A DNA stretch of 64,000 bases from Alphaproteobacteria bacterium (GTDB lineage Bacteria > Pseudomonadota > Alphaproteobacteria > Sphingomonadales > Emcibacteraceae), in the NCBI GenBank assembly GCA_030428615.1, contig JAUIDN010000001.1, positions 186,001-250,000 of the forward strand, read 5' to 3'. Positions 40,045 to 47,134 of the stretch are shown here, piece after piece (within the stretch, counting starts at the first letter, position 1; each line of letters starts with the position of its first letter). The position numbers were made by a program, and so were the translations under genes. The notes beneath the pieces are model-generated. The model ran no database searches. It was not told the DNA's origin and worked only from the letters and a program-made list of their open reading frames with translations.

Positions 40045-40159
40045 TTGGTAAAATTACCCTTCGTCAGTCATTTTTATTCGTTGTTTCTCCCAGTGTGATT
40101 AGCCAAAACCTATTGAGAAATAAATTGATCTTATTAAATAAGTACGATTCAACATTAAT

Positions 40160-40174
40160 TTAACAAAATTTTAA
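40160..40174. promoter_or_regulatory. Candidate CtrA box upstream of the GGDEF gene
   Basis: TTAACAAAATTTTAA matches TTAA-N7-TTAA exactly. It lies 20 bases before the first possible ATG (40194) and about 95 bases before the second (40269). The second distance would suit CtrA activation. AT-rich surroundings mean chance is not excluded. Confidence 0.4.
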
Positions 40175-40193
40175 AGGAAACTATCTAGTATTC

Positions 40194-41345
40194 ATGACAG
40201 AATCAGACCGCCGCGATAACGGGGTTTGGCTTATTGGGGGGGAAACACAGAAAAGAGATATAAAGAAAATGACTAAGTTTCTATCCGATAACGACAAAGA
40301 ATTCATCTGGAGCAATTCCGGAACCGCCATAAATATGATGACCGAATATGAGGTCGTCCCTACGCCGCAGAATTACCAACTTTGGTACACACACACCGCG
40401 CAATCAGACCTTAATCTGTCAAAAGTGCTGGAAAGCATGATTGCAAAAAAAATGGCCTTCAATGAAGACCTCAACGAAAAGCTGTATGAACGGTTTTTTT
40501 CTTCCGAAAAGGAATTAAGAGCCGTTGTTGAAACGGGGGCTACGTTTCAAAAAGAACTGGCAAAGATAGTCAGTGTATTGAAGGATGCCGGGAACGACAC
40601 AAGTGAGCATACCAAAGCATTAATGGAACATATGAGCAGACTCTCCGATTTTGAGGGCTCGCAGGAACTTAAAGATATTATCCATCTGGTTATTGACGAT
40701 ACGGACAAGATAAAAGAACAAAGTCAAAAGCTTGAAACAAAGCTCGAAGAAAGTACGGTCAAGATACAGGGGCTTCAATCTAATTTGGAAAATGCACGCC
40801 TTGAAAGCCGTACTGATGCGCTCACTAATATCGGGAACCGCAAATTTTTCGAAGAGAAAATAAGTGAATACCACAAAAACTTCCAAGAAATAGGGCATGA
40901 TCTCTGTCTTATTTTATGTGACATCGATTTTTTCAAAAAATTCAATGATAATTATGGCCACCAGATCGGCGATCAGGTGCTTAAGGTTGTCGCACATGTG
41001 ATTAAAAAAGAACTTGGTCTGCTGGGTTCTGCTGCACGCTATGGCGGTGAAGAATTCGCCATTTTATTACCAAAAGCAAAATTACAGGACGGCATCGAAC
41101 TTGCCGATAAAATCCGTACCGTAATTTCACAGCGAATTATTAAAAACAAAAACACTGGCGCAAACTTCGGTCGGATCACGATGTCGTTCGGTGTGGCGAG
41201 CTTGCGCCGTGGTATTTCAATAGATGATTTGATACAAAAGGCCGATTCAGCACTTTACCTATCAAAATCTGCTGGCCGTAATATGGTGCAAAGCGAGCTT
41301 GAACTTGATCAGGTTGTTTCAGGATCAGACAGCATTTCTGCATAA
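40194..41345 (+). CDS. Diguanylate cyclase (GGDEF domain protein)
   Basis: A 383-residue predicted cytoplasmic diguanylate cyclase. The first 200 residues are mainly helical, with a likely coiled coil at about 155-210 (KLETKLEESTVKIQGLQSNLE). A similar N-terminal region appears in cytosolic GGDEF proteins of Alphaproteobacteria. The GGDEF domain starts DALTNIGNRKFFEE, carries CDIDFFKKFNDNYGH, and has the active motif RYGGEEFAILLPK. No RxxD inhibitory site sits before the motif (GLLGSAARYGG), so product inhibition is probably weak. The ATG at 40194 lacks a good ribosome site; the ATG at 40269 (MTKFLSDND) may be the true start. A terminator follows. Confidence 0.9.
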   Translation: MTESDRRDNGVWLIGGETQKRDIKKMTKFLSDNDKEFIWSNSGTAINMMTEYEVVPTPQNYQLWYTHTAQSDLNLSKVLESMIAKKMAFNEDLNEKLYERFFSSEKELRAVVETGATFQKELAKIVSVLKDAGNDTSEHTKALMEHMSRLSDFEGSQELKDIIHLVIDDTDKIKEQSQKLETKLEESTVKIQGLQSNLENARLESRTDALTNIGNRKFFEEKISEYHKNFQEIGHDLCLILCDIDFFKKFNDNYGHQIGDQVLKVVAHVIKKELGLLGSAARYGGEEFAILLPKAKLQDGIELADKIRTVISQRIIKNKNTGANFGRITMSFGVASLRRGISIDDLIQKADSALYLSKSAGRNMVQSELELDQVVSGSDSISA

Positions 41346-41369
41346 TTACGGCTTAGTTTATATCCTTTT

Positions 41370-41407
41370 AAAAAGTGTCGTCTAATTGAAAGATTGACAC
41401 TTTTTTT
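41370..41407 (+). terminator. Rho-independent terminator after the GGDEF gene
   Basis: Ten-base arms AAAAAGTGTC and GACACTTTTT are separated by 16 bases and continue into a T-run. The loop can pair further (GTC-AAT with ATT-GAC). It lies 24 bases after the stop codon. Confidence 0.75.
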
Positions 41408-41451
41408 AGTTTGAGTGATATTTCGGATAGCAATAATCAAAAGGCATAATC

Positions 41452-42237
41452 ATGGCAAAGGTAATACTGGATACAATGCAGCTGGAGTTTTCAGGCACAA
41501 TTGCCACGATATCCCTGACGCGGGAAAAAGCGCTCAACGCCATGAATCAGACATTTTTCAATGATTTTTCATCACTTATGAAGCAGTTAAATTCTGAAAC
41601 TTCCATCAAAGCATTAATCATTACCGGAAATGGTGATGGCTTTTCCGTTGGTGCGGACCTTAAGCAGCTTCCTATTGGTGAGGATATGGATCTTGAACGT
41701 GCGCTTCGGGAAAATTTTGAACCCATGGTCCTGGGATTACGAAAACTCCCCTTCCCGACCATCGCTGCCGTTAACGGCTACGCGGCGGGCGCGGGTATGG
41801 GACTTATGCTCGGATGTGATTTTACCGTAGCGGCCAGATCCGCTCAATTTGTTCAAGCCTTTGTCAATATAGCGCTAGTCCCAGATGCGGGCAGTACATA
41901 TTTCCTACCGCGCCTTATCGGGCAGGCACGCGCGACCGAAATGATGATGCTGGGTGAGCCCATATCAGCTGAAAAAGCATATCAGATTGGGCTTATCTAT
42001 AAGGTCGTGGATGATAGTTCGCTTGAACAGGAAGCAGTTTCGCTTGCCCGTAAGTTGGCGTCAAAGCCAACATCTGTGCTTGTGCAAATTCGAGAACTTC
42101 TGGATGCTTCACAGGAAAACAATTTAGCCGAACAGCTTGCAAGCGAAGCGGCGGCACAAAATATTGCCGGTAAATGTGAAAATTTCATTGAGGGTGTAAA
42201 GGCCTTTAACGAAAAAAGAAGCCCAAAATTTAAATGA
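41452..42237 (+). CDS. Enoyl-CoA hydratase/isomerase family protein
   Basis: A 261-residue crotonase-fold protein. The oxyanion-hole segments are GDGFSVGADLKQL and NGYAAGAGMGLMLGCDF. The second catalytic position reads VPDAGSTYFLPRLIG, with Asp where hydratases have Glu, and the first Glu of classical hydratases is not evident. This pattern is nearer to PaaG-like isomerases (ring-1,2-epoxyphenylacetyl-CoA or delta-3,delta-2-enoyl-CoA isomerase). There are no phenylacetate genes nearby, so the substrate is open. AAGG lies seven bases before the ATG. It converges directly with the DSP-like gene, one base apart. Confidence 0.88.
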   Translation: MAKVILDTMQLEFSGTIATISLTREKALNAMNQTFFNDFSSLMKQLNSETSIKALIITGNGDGFSVGADLKQLPIGEDMDLERALRENFEPMVLGLRKLPFPTIAAVNGYAAGAGMGLMLGCDFTVAARSAQFVQAFVNIALVPDAGSTYFLPRLIGQARATEMMMLGEPISAEKAYQIGLIYKVVDDSSLEQEAVSLARKLASKPTSVLVQIRELLDASQENNLAEQLASEAAAQNIAGKCENFIEGVKAFNEKRSPKFK

Positions 42238-43317
42238 TTACTGCCCTTCTTTAAGGCCCATATATATTTCAAGCTGTTCCGTAATTCCGGCATGTTTCAA
42301 GCCAGCCAGGCGCGCCTTGCTGAGCGCTTCTTCAGGTTCTTCATTATCAACATTGTACAAATGAGCCGCCAGAACAATTGACGCCCTATCCCCTGATCCG
42401 CAATGAACCAGTACATCACCGTCAGTCGTTGATGCGATGATACCCAGCGCTTTTTCAAGTTCTGCGACATTAATCTTTCCATCATTTATATCACCATATC
42501 GGTCATTATAGATGCGGGCACGGTGAAACTTTAGACCAGCGGCGCTTGCGAATTTTTCTTCTTCAAAGCCATTATTCTCAATGGGAGCCCGATTTGTAAT
42601 GATTGTCGTAATTCCCCGTTCTTTCATCATATTGAAGCTTTCAGCGGGAGGCTGGCTGGTGATGTAAAAGTTTTTATATTTCACCATATTGTTGATACCG
42701 CCGAATGGCTTCACCTTTTGAATGGACCGGTCAATGAACCGGTGAAATCTTGGAACCGCCCATTCGCTGTTCATTCCGGCTGCGGTTGCTGCTTCAAACG
42801 CATCCTCTTTTGAATAGCCATAATCGCGGTAAAGGATCATCCCCAAAGTTGATCCCGCGCGCTGCCCATGGCTGCAGTGGAGCAATATTTTCTGACCCTT
42901 CGCCGTTGCTTCGTCGATTGCTTCTTTCACCTTGGTGAGGGCTTCATCGCTAAATTCTGCTTCGAATGTCGGAGCGGTCAGATAAGGAATTTGTTTATAG
43001 GTAATCCCTTGATCTTCCACCAGTTTTTTTTCATCAAAACCTATATCCTCGTTAAGCTCCCGCAGGTTAATCACCAAATTAAAGCCCTGCTCTTTAAACA
43101 TCCCGACCGTTTCTTCATCGGGCTGCGCAGCGTAAACAACGTTTCCATAATGTGGCGTGTTTACGAGATTACCAAACGGTTCATGAACTGCTTCTTTTGT
43201 TCTGTCCGTCGCAGCGAGCTCTGCTGTTTGTGCACAGGCAGATATCGACACGAACGACAGCATCGTCAAGAATGCCGCTAAAAATGTCCCTACAATCTGC
43301 GACACTCTAAAATTCAT
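42238..43317 (-). CDS. Exported protein with two DSP-like (DUF442-type) domains
   Basis: A 359-residue protein. The N-terminus is hydrophobic and ends in ISAC (Cys28), a plausible lipobox. Two dual-specificity-phosphatase-like domains follow, each opening with GN(I/L)..V(V/K)Y and a Q-P motif. Domain 1 (about 48-200) has the loop HCSHGQRAG (Cys148-Arg153); domain 2 (about 205-350) has HCGSGDRAS (Cys306-Arg311). The Cys-X4-Arg spacing is the short loop of rhodaneses and of the DUF442/Blh-type sulfurtransferase-phosphatase group, and not the CX5R loop of true tyrosine phosphatases. Two similar exported proteins are encoded just upstream. AAGGA lies six bases before the ATG. Activity is unknown; phosphatase and sulfurtransferase are both possible. 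Confidence 0.75.
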   Translation of the reverse strand: MNFRVSQIVGTFLAAFLTMLSFVSISACAQTAELAATDRTKEAVHEPFGNLVNTPHYGNVVYAAQPDEETVGMFKEQGFNLVINLRELNEDIGFDEKKLVEDQGITYKQIPYLTAPTFEAEFSDEALTKVKEAIDEATAKGQKILLHCSHGQRAGSTLGMILYRDYGYSKEDAFEAATAAGMNSEWAVPRFHRFIDRSIQKVKPFGGINNMVKYKNFYITSQPPAESFNMMKERGITTIITNRAPIENNGFEEEKFASAAGLKFHRARIYNDRYGDINDGKINVAELEKALGIIASTTDGDVLVHCGSGDRASIVLAAHLYNVDNEEPEEALSKARLAGLKHAGITEQLEIYMGLKEGQ

Positions 43318-43332
43318 GACTATTCCTTTTTT

Positions 43333-43947
43333 CTAACGCTTGAGATTATCCATATATTCATCAAGTGCAGCAGCAACATTCTTGCTTGTCATACCCGCCT
43401 TTGAAGCATAATCAAGGGCCTGATCTTTGGAAAAACCGTAATCTTTATAAAGAACTGCGGCTAACGCGCCAGCAGCACGCTGTCCGGATTGACAATGCAT
43501 GAGAACCTTGCTGCCACTTGCTGCGGTTGCACTTAAAAGTTCGCTGATCTGCTCAATCGCTTCGGCGTCTACGGCCCTTGGCTGATCATTTATGCTACCC
43601 TTGTAAAAGGAAATCTGCTGAAACGCCATTCCATTCTTTTCAACCGCTTCTCTCGCATCAAACCCTACAGGTTCATCTTCAAATCTGACGCTAATTACCA
43701 TTTTAAAGCCCTCATCCTTTAATTTGGAAATCGTCGCCTCGTCCGGTTGCTTGCTATATACAACATGCCCTAGCATTGGTGTTTTATCCAGGTTTCCTAT
43801 AGGCGATTGCTGACCTTCAGATATAAGGTCTGGTTTCATGTTTGACCCGGCGGCATCCATTTGTGCGTTGGCACCAGTCGCCACAAACAACCCAACGAGA
43901 AGGGAAAGGAAAAATTTCGCCATAAAGCTTTTAAAATTATAATTCAT
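43333..43947 (-). CDS. Exported single-domain DSP-like (DUF442-type) protein
   Basis: A 204-residue periplasmic protein. Residues 1-28 (ending GLFVATGANA) are a Sec signal peptide. The single domain has the same opening as its neighbours (GNLDKTPMLGHVVYSKQPDE), the strand FKMVISVRFEDE, and the loop MHCQSGQRAAG with Cys152 and Arg157 (CX4R). AAGGAAG precedes the start. It is 15 bases from the two-domain gene and 40 from the next copy, so all three are probably one transcript. Tandem duplication with divergence is the simplest origin. Confidence 0.75.
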   Translation of the reverse strand: MNYNFKSFMAKFFLSLLVGLFVATGANAQMDAAGSNMKPDLISEGQQSPIGNLDKTPMLGHVVYSKQPDEATISKLKDEGFKMVISVRFEDEPVGFDAREAVEKNGMAFQQISFYKGSINDQPRAVDAEAIEQISELLSATAASGSKVLMHCQSGQRAAGALAAVLYKDYGFSKDQALDYASKAGMTSKNVAAALDEYMDNLKR

Positions 43948-43987
43948 AGGCCGGCTTCCTTATAAATAGTTGTTGTTCCAAACATGA

Positions 43988-44560
43988 TTACTGAATGCTA
44001 TCGACATAATCATTGTGAATTTTTGTGACAAACTCGCTGGTCATGCCGGCGTCTTTTGCCATTTCGCCAGCGTCTTCTTTTGAATAACCGGCTTTGACAA
44101 GCGCGACACCAAGAAACGATCCGGCACGTTGAGAATGGGTGCAATGCAGGAAGACTTTACTGCCATTGTCACCGGTCATTTTCACAAGTCCCAATATTTC
44201 GTCCACTGCATCAGCGTTAATCGTTCGTCCCTTCATATAAGGGACCTGTACATAAGCTATCCCCTGTTCCACCACAGCTTTTTGTTCATCGAATCCTTCA
44301 TTTTCTGCTTCCCCACGGATATTAATGACCATTTTAACATCCATATCCTTAAGCATGGCTACGGTTGCCTTATCCGGTTGATCAGCAAAAATTACATGAC
44401 CATATTGGTTTACAACCTGAAGATTTCCGAATTTTTCCTGGTCCCCTTTTATGGCAAGCGGCGAATTTTGCGCATGAGCAAAACCCGATATCAGCGCCAA
44501 AGAAAGGCATAAGAATACAACATTTCGGGTGATTTTTTTTGCAATTTTCTGAAAGATCAT
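43988..44560 (-). CDS. Exported single-domain DSP-like (DUF442-type) protein
   Basis: A 190-residue protein with a signal peptide (residues 1-30, ending LISGFAHA). Its domain starts FGNLQVVNQYGHVIFADQPD and carries the loop LHCTHSQRAGS with Cys140 and Arg145 (CX4R; the usual Gly is Ser143). It is the first gene of the three-gene set, so the operon promoter should lie in 44561-44735, a region shared with the divergent SOS-box-controlled small gene. AGGA lies eight bases before the ATG. Confidence 0.75.
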   Translation of the reverse strand: MIFQKIAKKITRNVVFLCLSLALISGFAHAQNSPLAIKGDQEKFGNLQVVNQYGHVIFADQPDKATVAMLKDMDVKMVINIRGEAENEGFDEQKAVVEQGIAYVQVPYMKGRTINADAVDEILGLVKMTGDNGSKVFLHCTHSQRAGSFLGVALVKAGYSKEDAGEMAKDAGMTSEFVTKIHNDYVDSIQ

Positions 44561-44672
44561 TTTGCGGTTCCTGCTTTTATGATTTTGGAAACTATACGGA
44601 TTTTAATGTCGCAGTTCAATAGCATTATTCGTCATTGTGAAAAAAATATTCTTGTTTTGTTCTTTTTTGTTC

Positions 44673-44712
44673 TTGACGAGCGACGCGAAAAAGAATAGAA
44701 CAATATAAGAAC
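44673..44712 (+). promoter_or_regulatory. Promoter with overlapping alphaproteobacterial SOS (LexA) box
   Basis: TTGACG (44673-44678) and TAGAAC (44696-44701) are 17 bases apart. GAAC-AATATAA-GAAC (44698-44712) matches the alphaproteobacterial LexA site, the direct repeat GTTC-N7-GTTC, read from the other strand. It covers the -10 box and predicted transcription start, so LexA would block initiation. It serves the 70-residue membrane-protein gene starting at 44736. Confidence 0.6.
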
Positions 44713-44735
44713 AAAAAACAATAGTGGAGAAAATA

Positions 44736-44948
44736 ATGGATATTTTACTACAAATCATAGGGTATAGCTTTATTCCATTAATCGGCATACTTGTGATCAC
44801 GGGTATTCATGATATTTATCAAGGGTTGAAAGAACATTTTGATTTCCGGCCTGTAAATATCACAGAACTTCCAATTCGTTTTAACAGGATAGAATTTTCA
44901 GACAATTTTGGATTTAAAAAAGTGAATAGTCATTTTTGTAGTAATTAG
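44736..44948 (+). CDS. 70-residue membrane protein, predicted SOS-induced
   Basis: A short protein of unknown family. One hydrophobic helix (about residues 3-24, LLQIIGYSFIPLIGILVITG) is followed by a mixed-charge tail of about 45 residues (KEHFDFRPVNITEL, then RFNRIEFSDNFGF). GGAG lies six bases before the ATG; an upstream in-frame GTG at 44724 is unlikely because it overlaps that ribosome site. The promoter region holds an SOS box (44698-44712). Size, single helix and predicted SOS control recall the small division inhibitors SidA and DidA of Caulobacter, although I see no sequence similarity. Reality of the gene rests on the good ribosome site and promoter; coding bias cannot be judged at this length. 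Confidence 0.55.
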   Translation: MDILLQIIGYSFIPLIGILVITGIHDIYQGLKEHFDFRPVNITELPIRFNRIEFSDNFGFKKVNSHFCSN

Positions 44949-44960
44949 ATTTCCTAGCTA

Positions 44961-45308
44961 CTATTTCATATTTTTTAATTCATCGAATTTTTTCATTTCA
45001 TAATTGATCGACCATTCGATCATCGTCCGGTAAAGTACCGATACCAGTTCCGGGTCTGCTCCCTGCTCTCTGGCATAGCTTGATACTTTTTTTATCACGT
45101 CTTCTACCCGATCATTATCGCGAACTTTGTTTCTGTCCTGTTTTATTCTTGCCGCCTGATCCATATAACTTTTACGCAGGGCAATTAATTCAACCAACTT
45201 CTGATCAAGCTTATCTATTTCAATCCGAAGTTCATCCATTGTCTGACAATCATCAGTTTTAAGACCAAGTGTTTTTTTTATGTCGGCAAGCTTCATTTTC
45301 TGTCTCAT
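44961..45308 (-). CDS. Chorismate mutase (AroQ type)
   Basis: A 115-residue all-helical chorismate mutase that makes prephenate for phenylalanine and tyrosine. The first long helix is MDELRIEIDKLDQKLVELIALRKSYMDQAARIKQ, shown here in parts: RIEIDKLDQKLVELIALRKS carries the active-site Arg and Lys, and DNDRVEDVIKKV the next Arg. It resembles the stand-alone alphaproteobacterial form usually encoded near the 16S processing/signal recognition genes. There is no signal peptide, so it is cytoplasmic. The ATG at 45308 and an internal ATG at 45296 are both possible. It lies 56 bases after the TPR-lipoprotein gene's opposite end on the same strand. Confidence 0.88.
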   Translation of the reverse strand: MRQKMKLADIKKTLGLKTDDCQTMDELRIEIDKLDQKLVELIALRKSYMDQAARIKQDRNKVRDNDRVEDVIKKVSSYAREQGADPELVSVLYRTMIEWSINYEMKKFDELKNMK

Positions 45309-45364
45309 ATCAAATAATATGGGGCATTCATATTTTACTTTTTACGTTTCATAAAGAATAAACT

Positions 45365-46714
45365 TTAATTATTTGAACTTTGGAGCACAAGGCAGGGGAT
45401 TTGTTTGTCCTGCAGCGCCTGGCAATTCTCCCTAGCGGCGGAGATATTGTCAAAATCTCCAATGATCAAACGGTATCTCGATTGATTATCCGCCGTTGTC
45501 ACCTGCGATATCCGAAACTGTTCATCGGAAAGCAACTCCGGCGCAAGTGTCCTTAATCTGAGCCAGTCCGCGTTTACATCACTTTCCGAAATATACGACC
45601 CCAACTGCAGGCGATAGTTATCGGTGGCGGCATCAACAGGTAAATTCTGCGGCATCATTTCTTCCGGATCACTTTTTTCAGACATCTTCGGTGCTTCCGG
45701 CTCCTCATTTGTCTCTACAGGCACCTCTTGTGACTGAACCGGTTCGTCCTGTACATCTTCCTCATTCTCACTATTCAGGATATCTTCAAGCATCCTACGT
45801 TTTGGATCCATGGATACCACTGGCTGTGTTTTGACAGGGTCCGGCTCAATTTCATCCTCCGGGAAGGAAGAAAGATTTAAAAATACCGCCTGCGCCCGTC
45901 TTTTACTGGAAAGACTGCTAAGCCATCGATATCGCCTCATGTTTAATTCAATTTCTTCCGGCGTCATAATGGTTCTTGCCATCGCTCTCGCGGCTTCCTC
46001 TTCACCGGACATCGCGTAAACCATAATAAGGTTTTGCTGTGCTGTGTTCTGACTGTAGTCAAGATTTATAGCCTTACTAAGAAGCCGAATGGCAGGCGCA
46101 TACTCACTTTCAAATGACAGTGATAACGCCAGATTATTGAGCAGTGAAATATGATCCGGTTGTCGGCTTAACCCCCTGCCATAAGCATTCTGCGCCTGCT
46201 CGTGCAATCCTTCAAGATCATACGCAAGGCCAATACTGTTATATATCCTATAATTATCCGGCGATTTAAGCGCCGCCGCCTCAAGATATTCAATGGCTTC
46301 CAGCGATTGATTCTTGCTAACCAGCATCTGACCAAGACCTAATTCCGCCTCGCCATTTCCGGGGTCAAGTTCAAGCACCTGTCTATAATATGTAATTGCC
46401 CCATCCGTCGCACCAAGGCGTTGATATATTTGCCCAAGCGCCAGTCTTGAGGTCACATGCCTGGGGCTTTCGTTTGCGGCGCGCTGATAAAGTCGGATTG
46501 CGTTGGTATAGTCCCCTGAGACCCGAAAACTTTCGGCCATCTTCATTAAAGAAGGGCTGGAAAAAGCAAGCTCACCGTCCACCCTTCTTTCATCAGGCAT
46601 GGCATTTTCATCGTAGTTGGGCTCGAAATCACCGCCACCACCGCAGGCAGTAATGGACAATAGAAGAATAAGAGGTGTAATAATTTTGACTGAATTTCGA
46701 AAATTTGTGTTCAT
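45365..46714 (-). CDS. Lipoprotein with TPR repeats and a C-terminal SPOR domain
   Basis: A 449-residue envelope protein. The signal sequence ends LSITACGGG, a clear lipobox (Cys24). Five or six TPR units lie at about 55-255 (for example DYTNAIRLYQRAANESPRH and ATDGAITYYRQVLELDPGN). An acidic, Pro/Glu-rich linker (about 285-365) leads to a SPOR domain at about 370-445 (YRLQLGSYISESDVNADW, YRLIIGDFDNISAARENC). SPOR domains bind denuded septal peptidoglycan, so the protein may act at the division site or in pilus/secretion assembly (TadD-like TPR). It precedes the chorismate mutase gene on the same strand. Confidence 0.85.
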   Translation of the reverse strand: MNTNFRNSVKIITPLILLLSITACGGGGDFEPNYDENAMPDERRVDGELAFSSPSLMKMAESFRVSGDYTNAIRLYQRAANESPRHVTSRLALGQIYQRLGATDGAITYYRQVLELDPGNGEAELGLGQMLVSKNQSLEAIEYLEAAALKSPDNYRIYNSIGLAYDLEGLHEQAQNAYGRGLSRQPDHISLLNNLALSLSFESEYAPAIRLLSKAINLDYSQNTAQQNLIMVYAMSGEEEAARAMARTIMTPEEIELNMRRYRWLSSLSSKRRAQAVFLNLSSFPEDEIEPDPVKTQPVVSMDPKRRMLEDILNSENEEDVQDEPVQSQEVPVETNEEPEAPKMSEKSDPEEMMPQNLPVDAATDNYRLQLGSYISESDVNADWLRLRTLAPELLSDEQFRISQVTTADNQSRYRLIIGDFDNISAARENCQALQDKQIPCLVLQSSNN

Positions 46715-46829
46715 TTTGATCAGTTTGGCTAAATTTTATAAATTTACAATACCATAGATATACTATAAATCCTTATTATAATACAGGAAATTTAATTAAC
46801 TAAAAAGCAATCAATTATTTAATAAATTG

Positions 46830-46863
46830 TTAAAATATGATTGATAGTTTAAGATGAAGTTAA
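46830..46863. promoter_or_regulatory. Candidate CtrA boxes upstream of the 64-residue ORF
   Basis: TTAAGATGAAGTTAA (46849-46863) matches TTAA-N7-TTAA exactly; TTAAAATATGATTGA (46830-46844) misses by one base. Both precede the ATG at 46881. The 165-base intergenic region is strongly AT-rich, which raises the chance of random matches. Confidence 0.4.
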
Positions 46864-46880
46864 ATAAGTAAGGATTAATT

Positions 46881-47075
46881 ATGGTTGATATTGCTACAGC
46901 AAGCGCCGCGTCATCACAGGTTCAGATTGATGCAGGACGCAGTAGTTCGCAAGAAAATGCGGCTATTGCAAAGGATGCAGAACAAGGCAAAATAGAAGAT
47001 TCTGTAAATGAACGTAAGGCCGTTGAAGCCGACACTGGTCCAGGCGTCGGCAATAATGTCGATATTCAAGCCTAG
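46881..47075 (+). CDS. 64-residue protein of unknown function
   Basis: A small hydrophilic, Ala/Ser/Glu-rich protein (MVDIATASAASSQVQIDAGR at the start, ending GPGVGNNVDIQA) with no membrane helix, Cys or known domain. A good ribosome site (AAGGA) and a strong bidirectional terminator right after the stop support a real gene. It is flanked by the divergent TPR-SPOR lipoprotein gene and convergent aspS. Candidate CtrA boxes upstream suggest cell-cycle or motility control. I do not recognise the family. Confidence 0.6.
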   Translation: MVDIATASAASSQVQIDAGRSSSQENAAIAKDAEQGKIEDSVNERKAVEADTGPGVGNNVDIQA

Positions 47076-47096
47076 CGAGTTTCTTTAATAAGTAAA

Positions 47097-47133
47097 AAAG
47101 GGCGTGATCCTATCGGGTCACGCCTTTTTTTGA
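47097..47133. terminator. Bidirectional terminator between the 64-residue ORF and aspS
   Basis: GGCGTGATCC and GGGTCACGCC form a near-perfect stem around TATC. A-rich sequence precedes it and TTTTTTT follows on the plus strand, so it can end transcripts from both sides. It lies two bases before the aspS stop region. Confidence 0.85.
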
Positions 47134-47134
47134 T

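Noticed and set aside
44659-44672. GTTC-N6-GTTC as a second full LexA box
   Set aside because: Spacing is one base short of the alphaproteobacterial N7 rule; kept only as a weak possibility.
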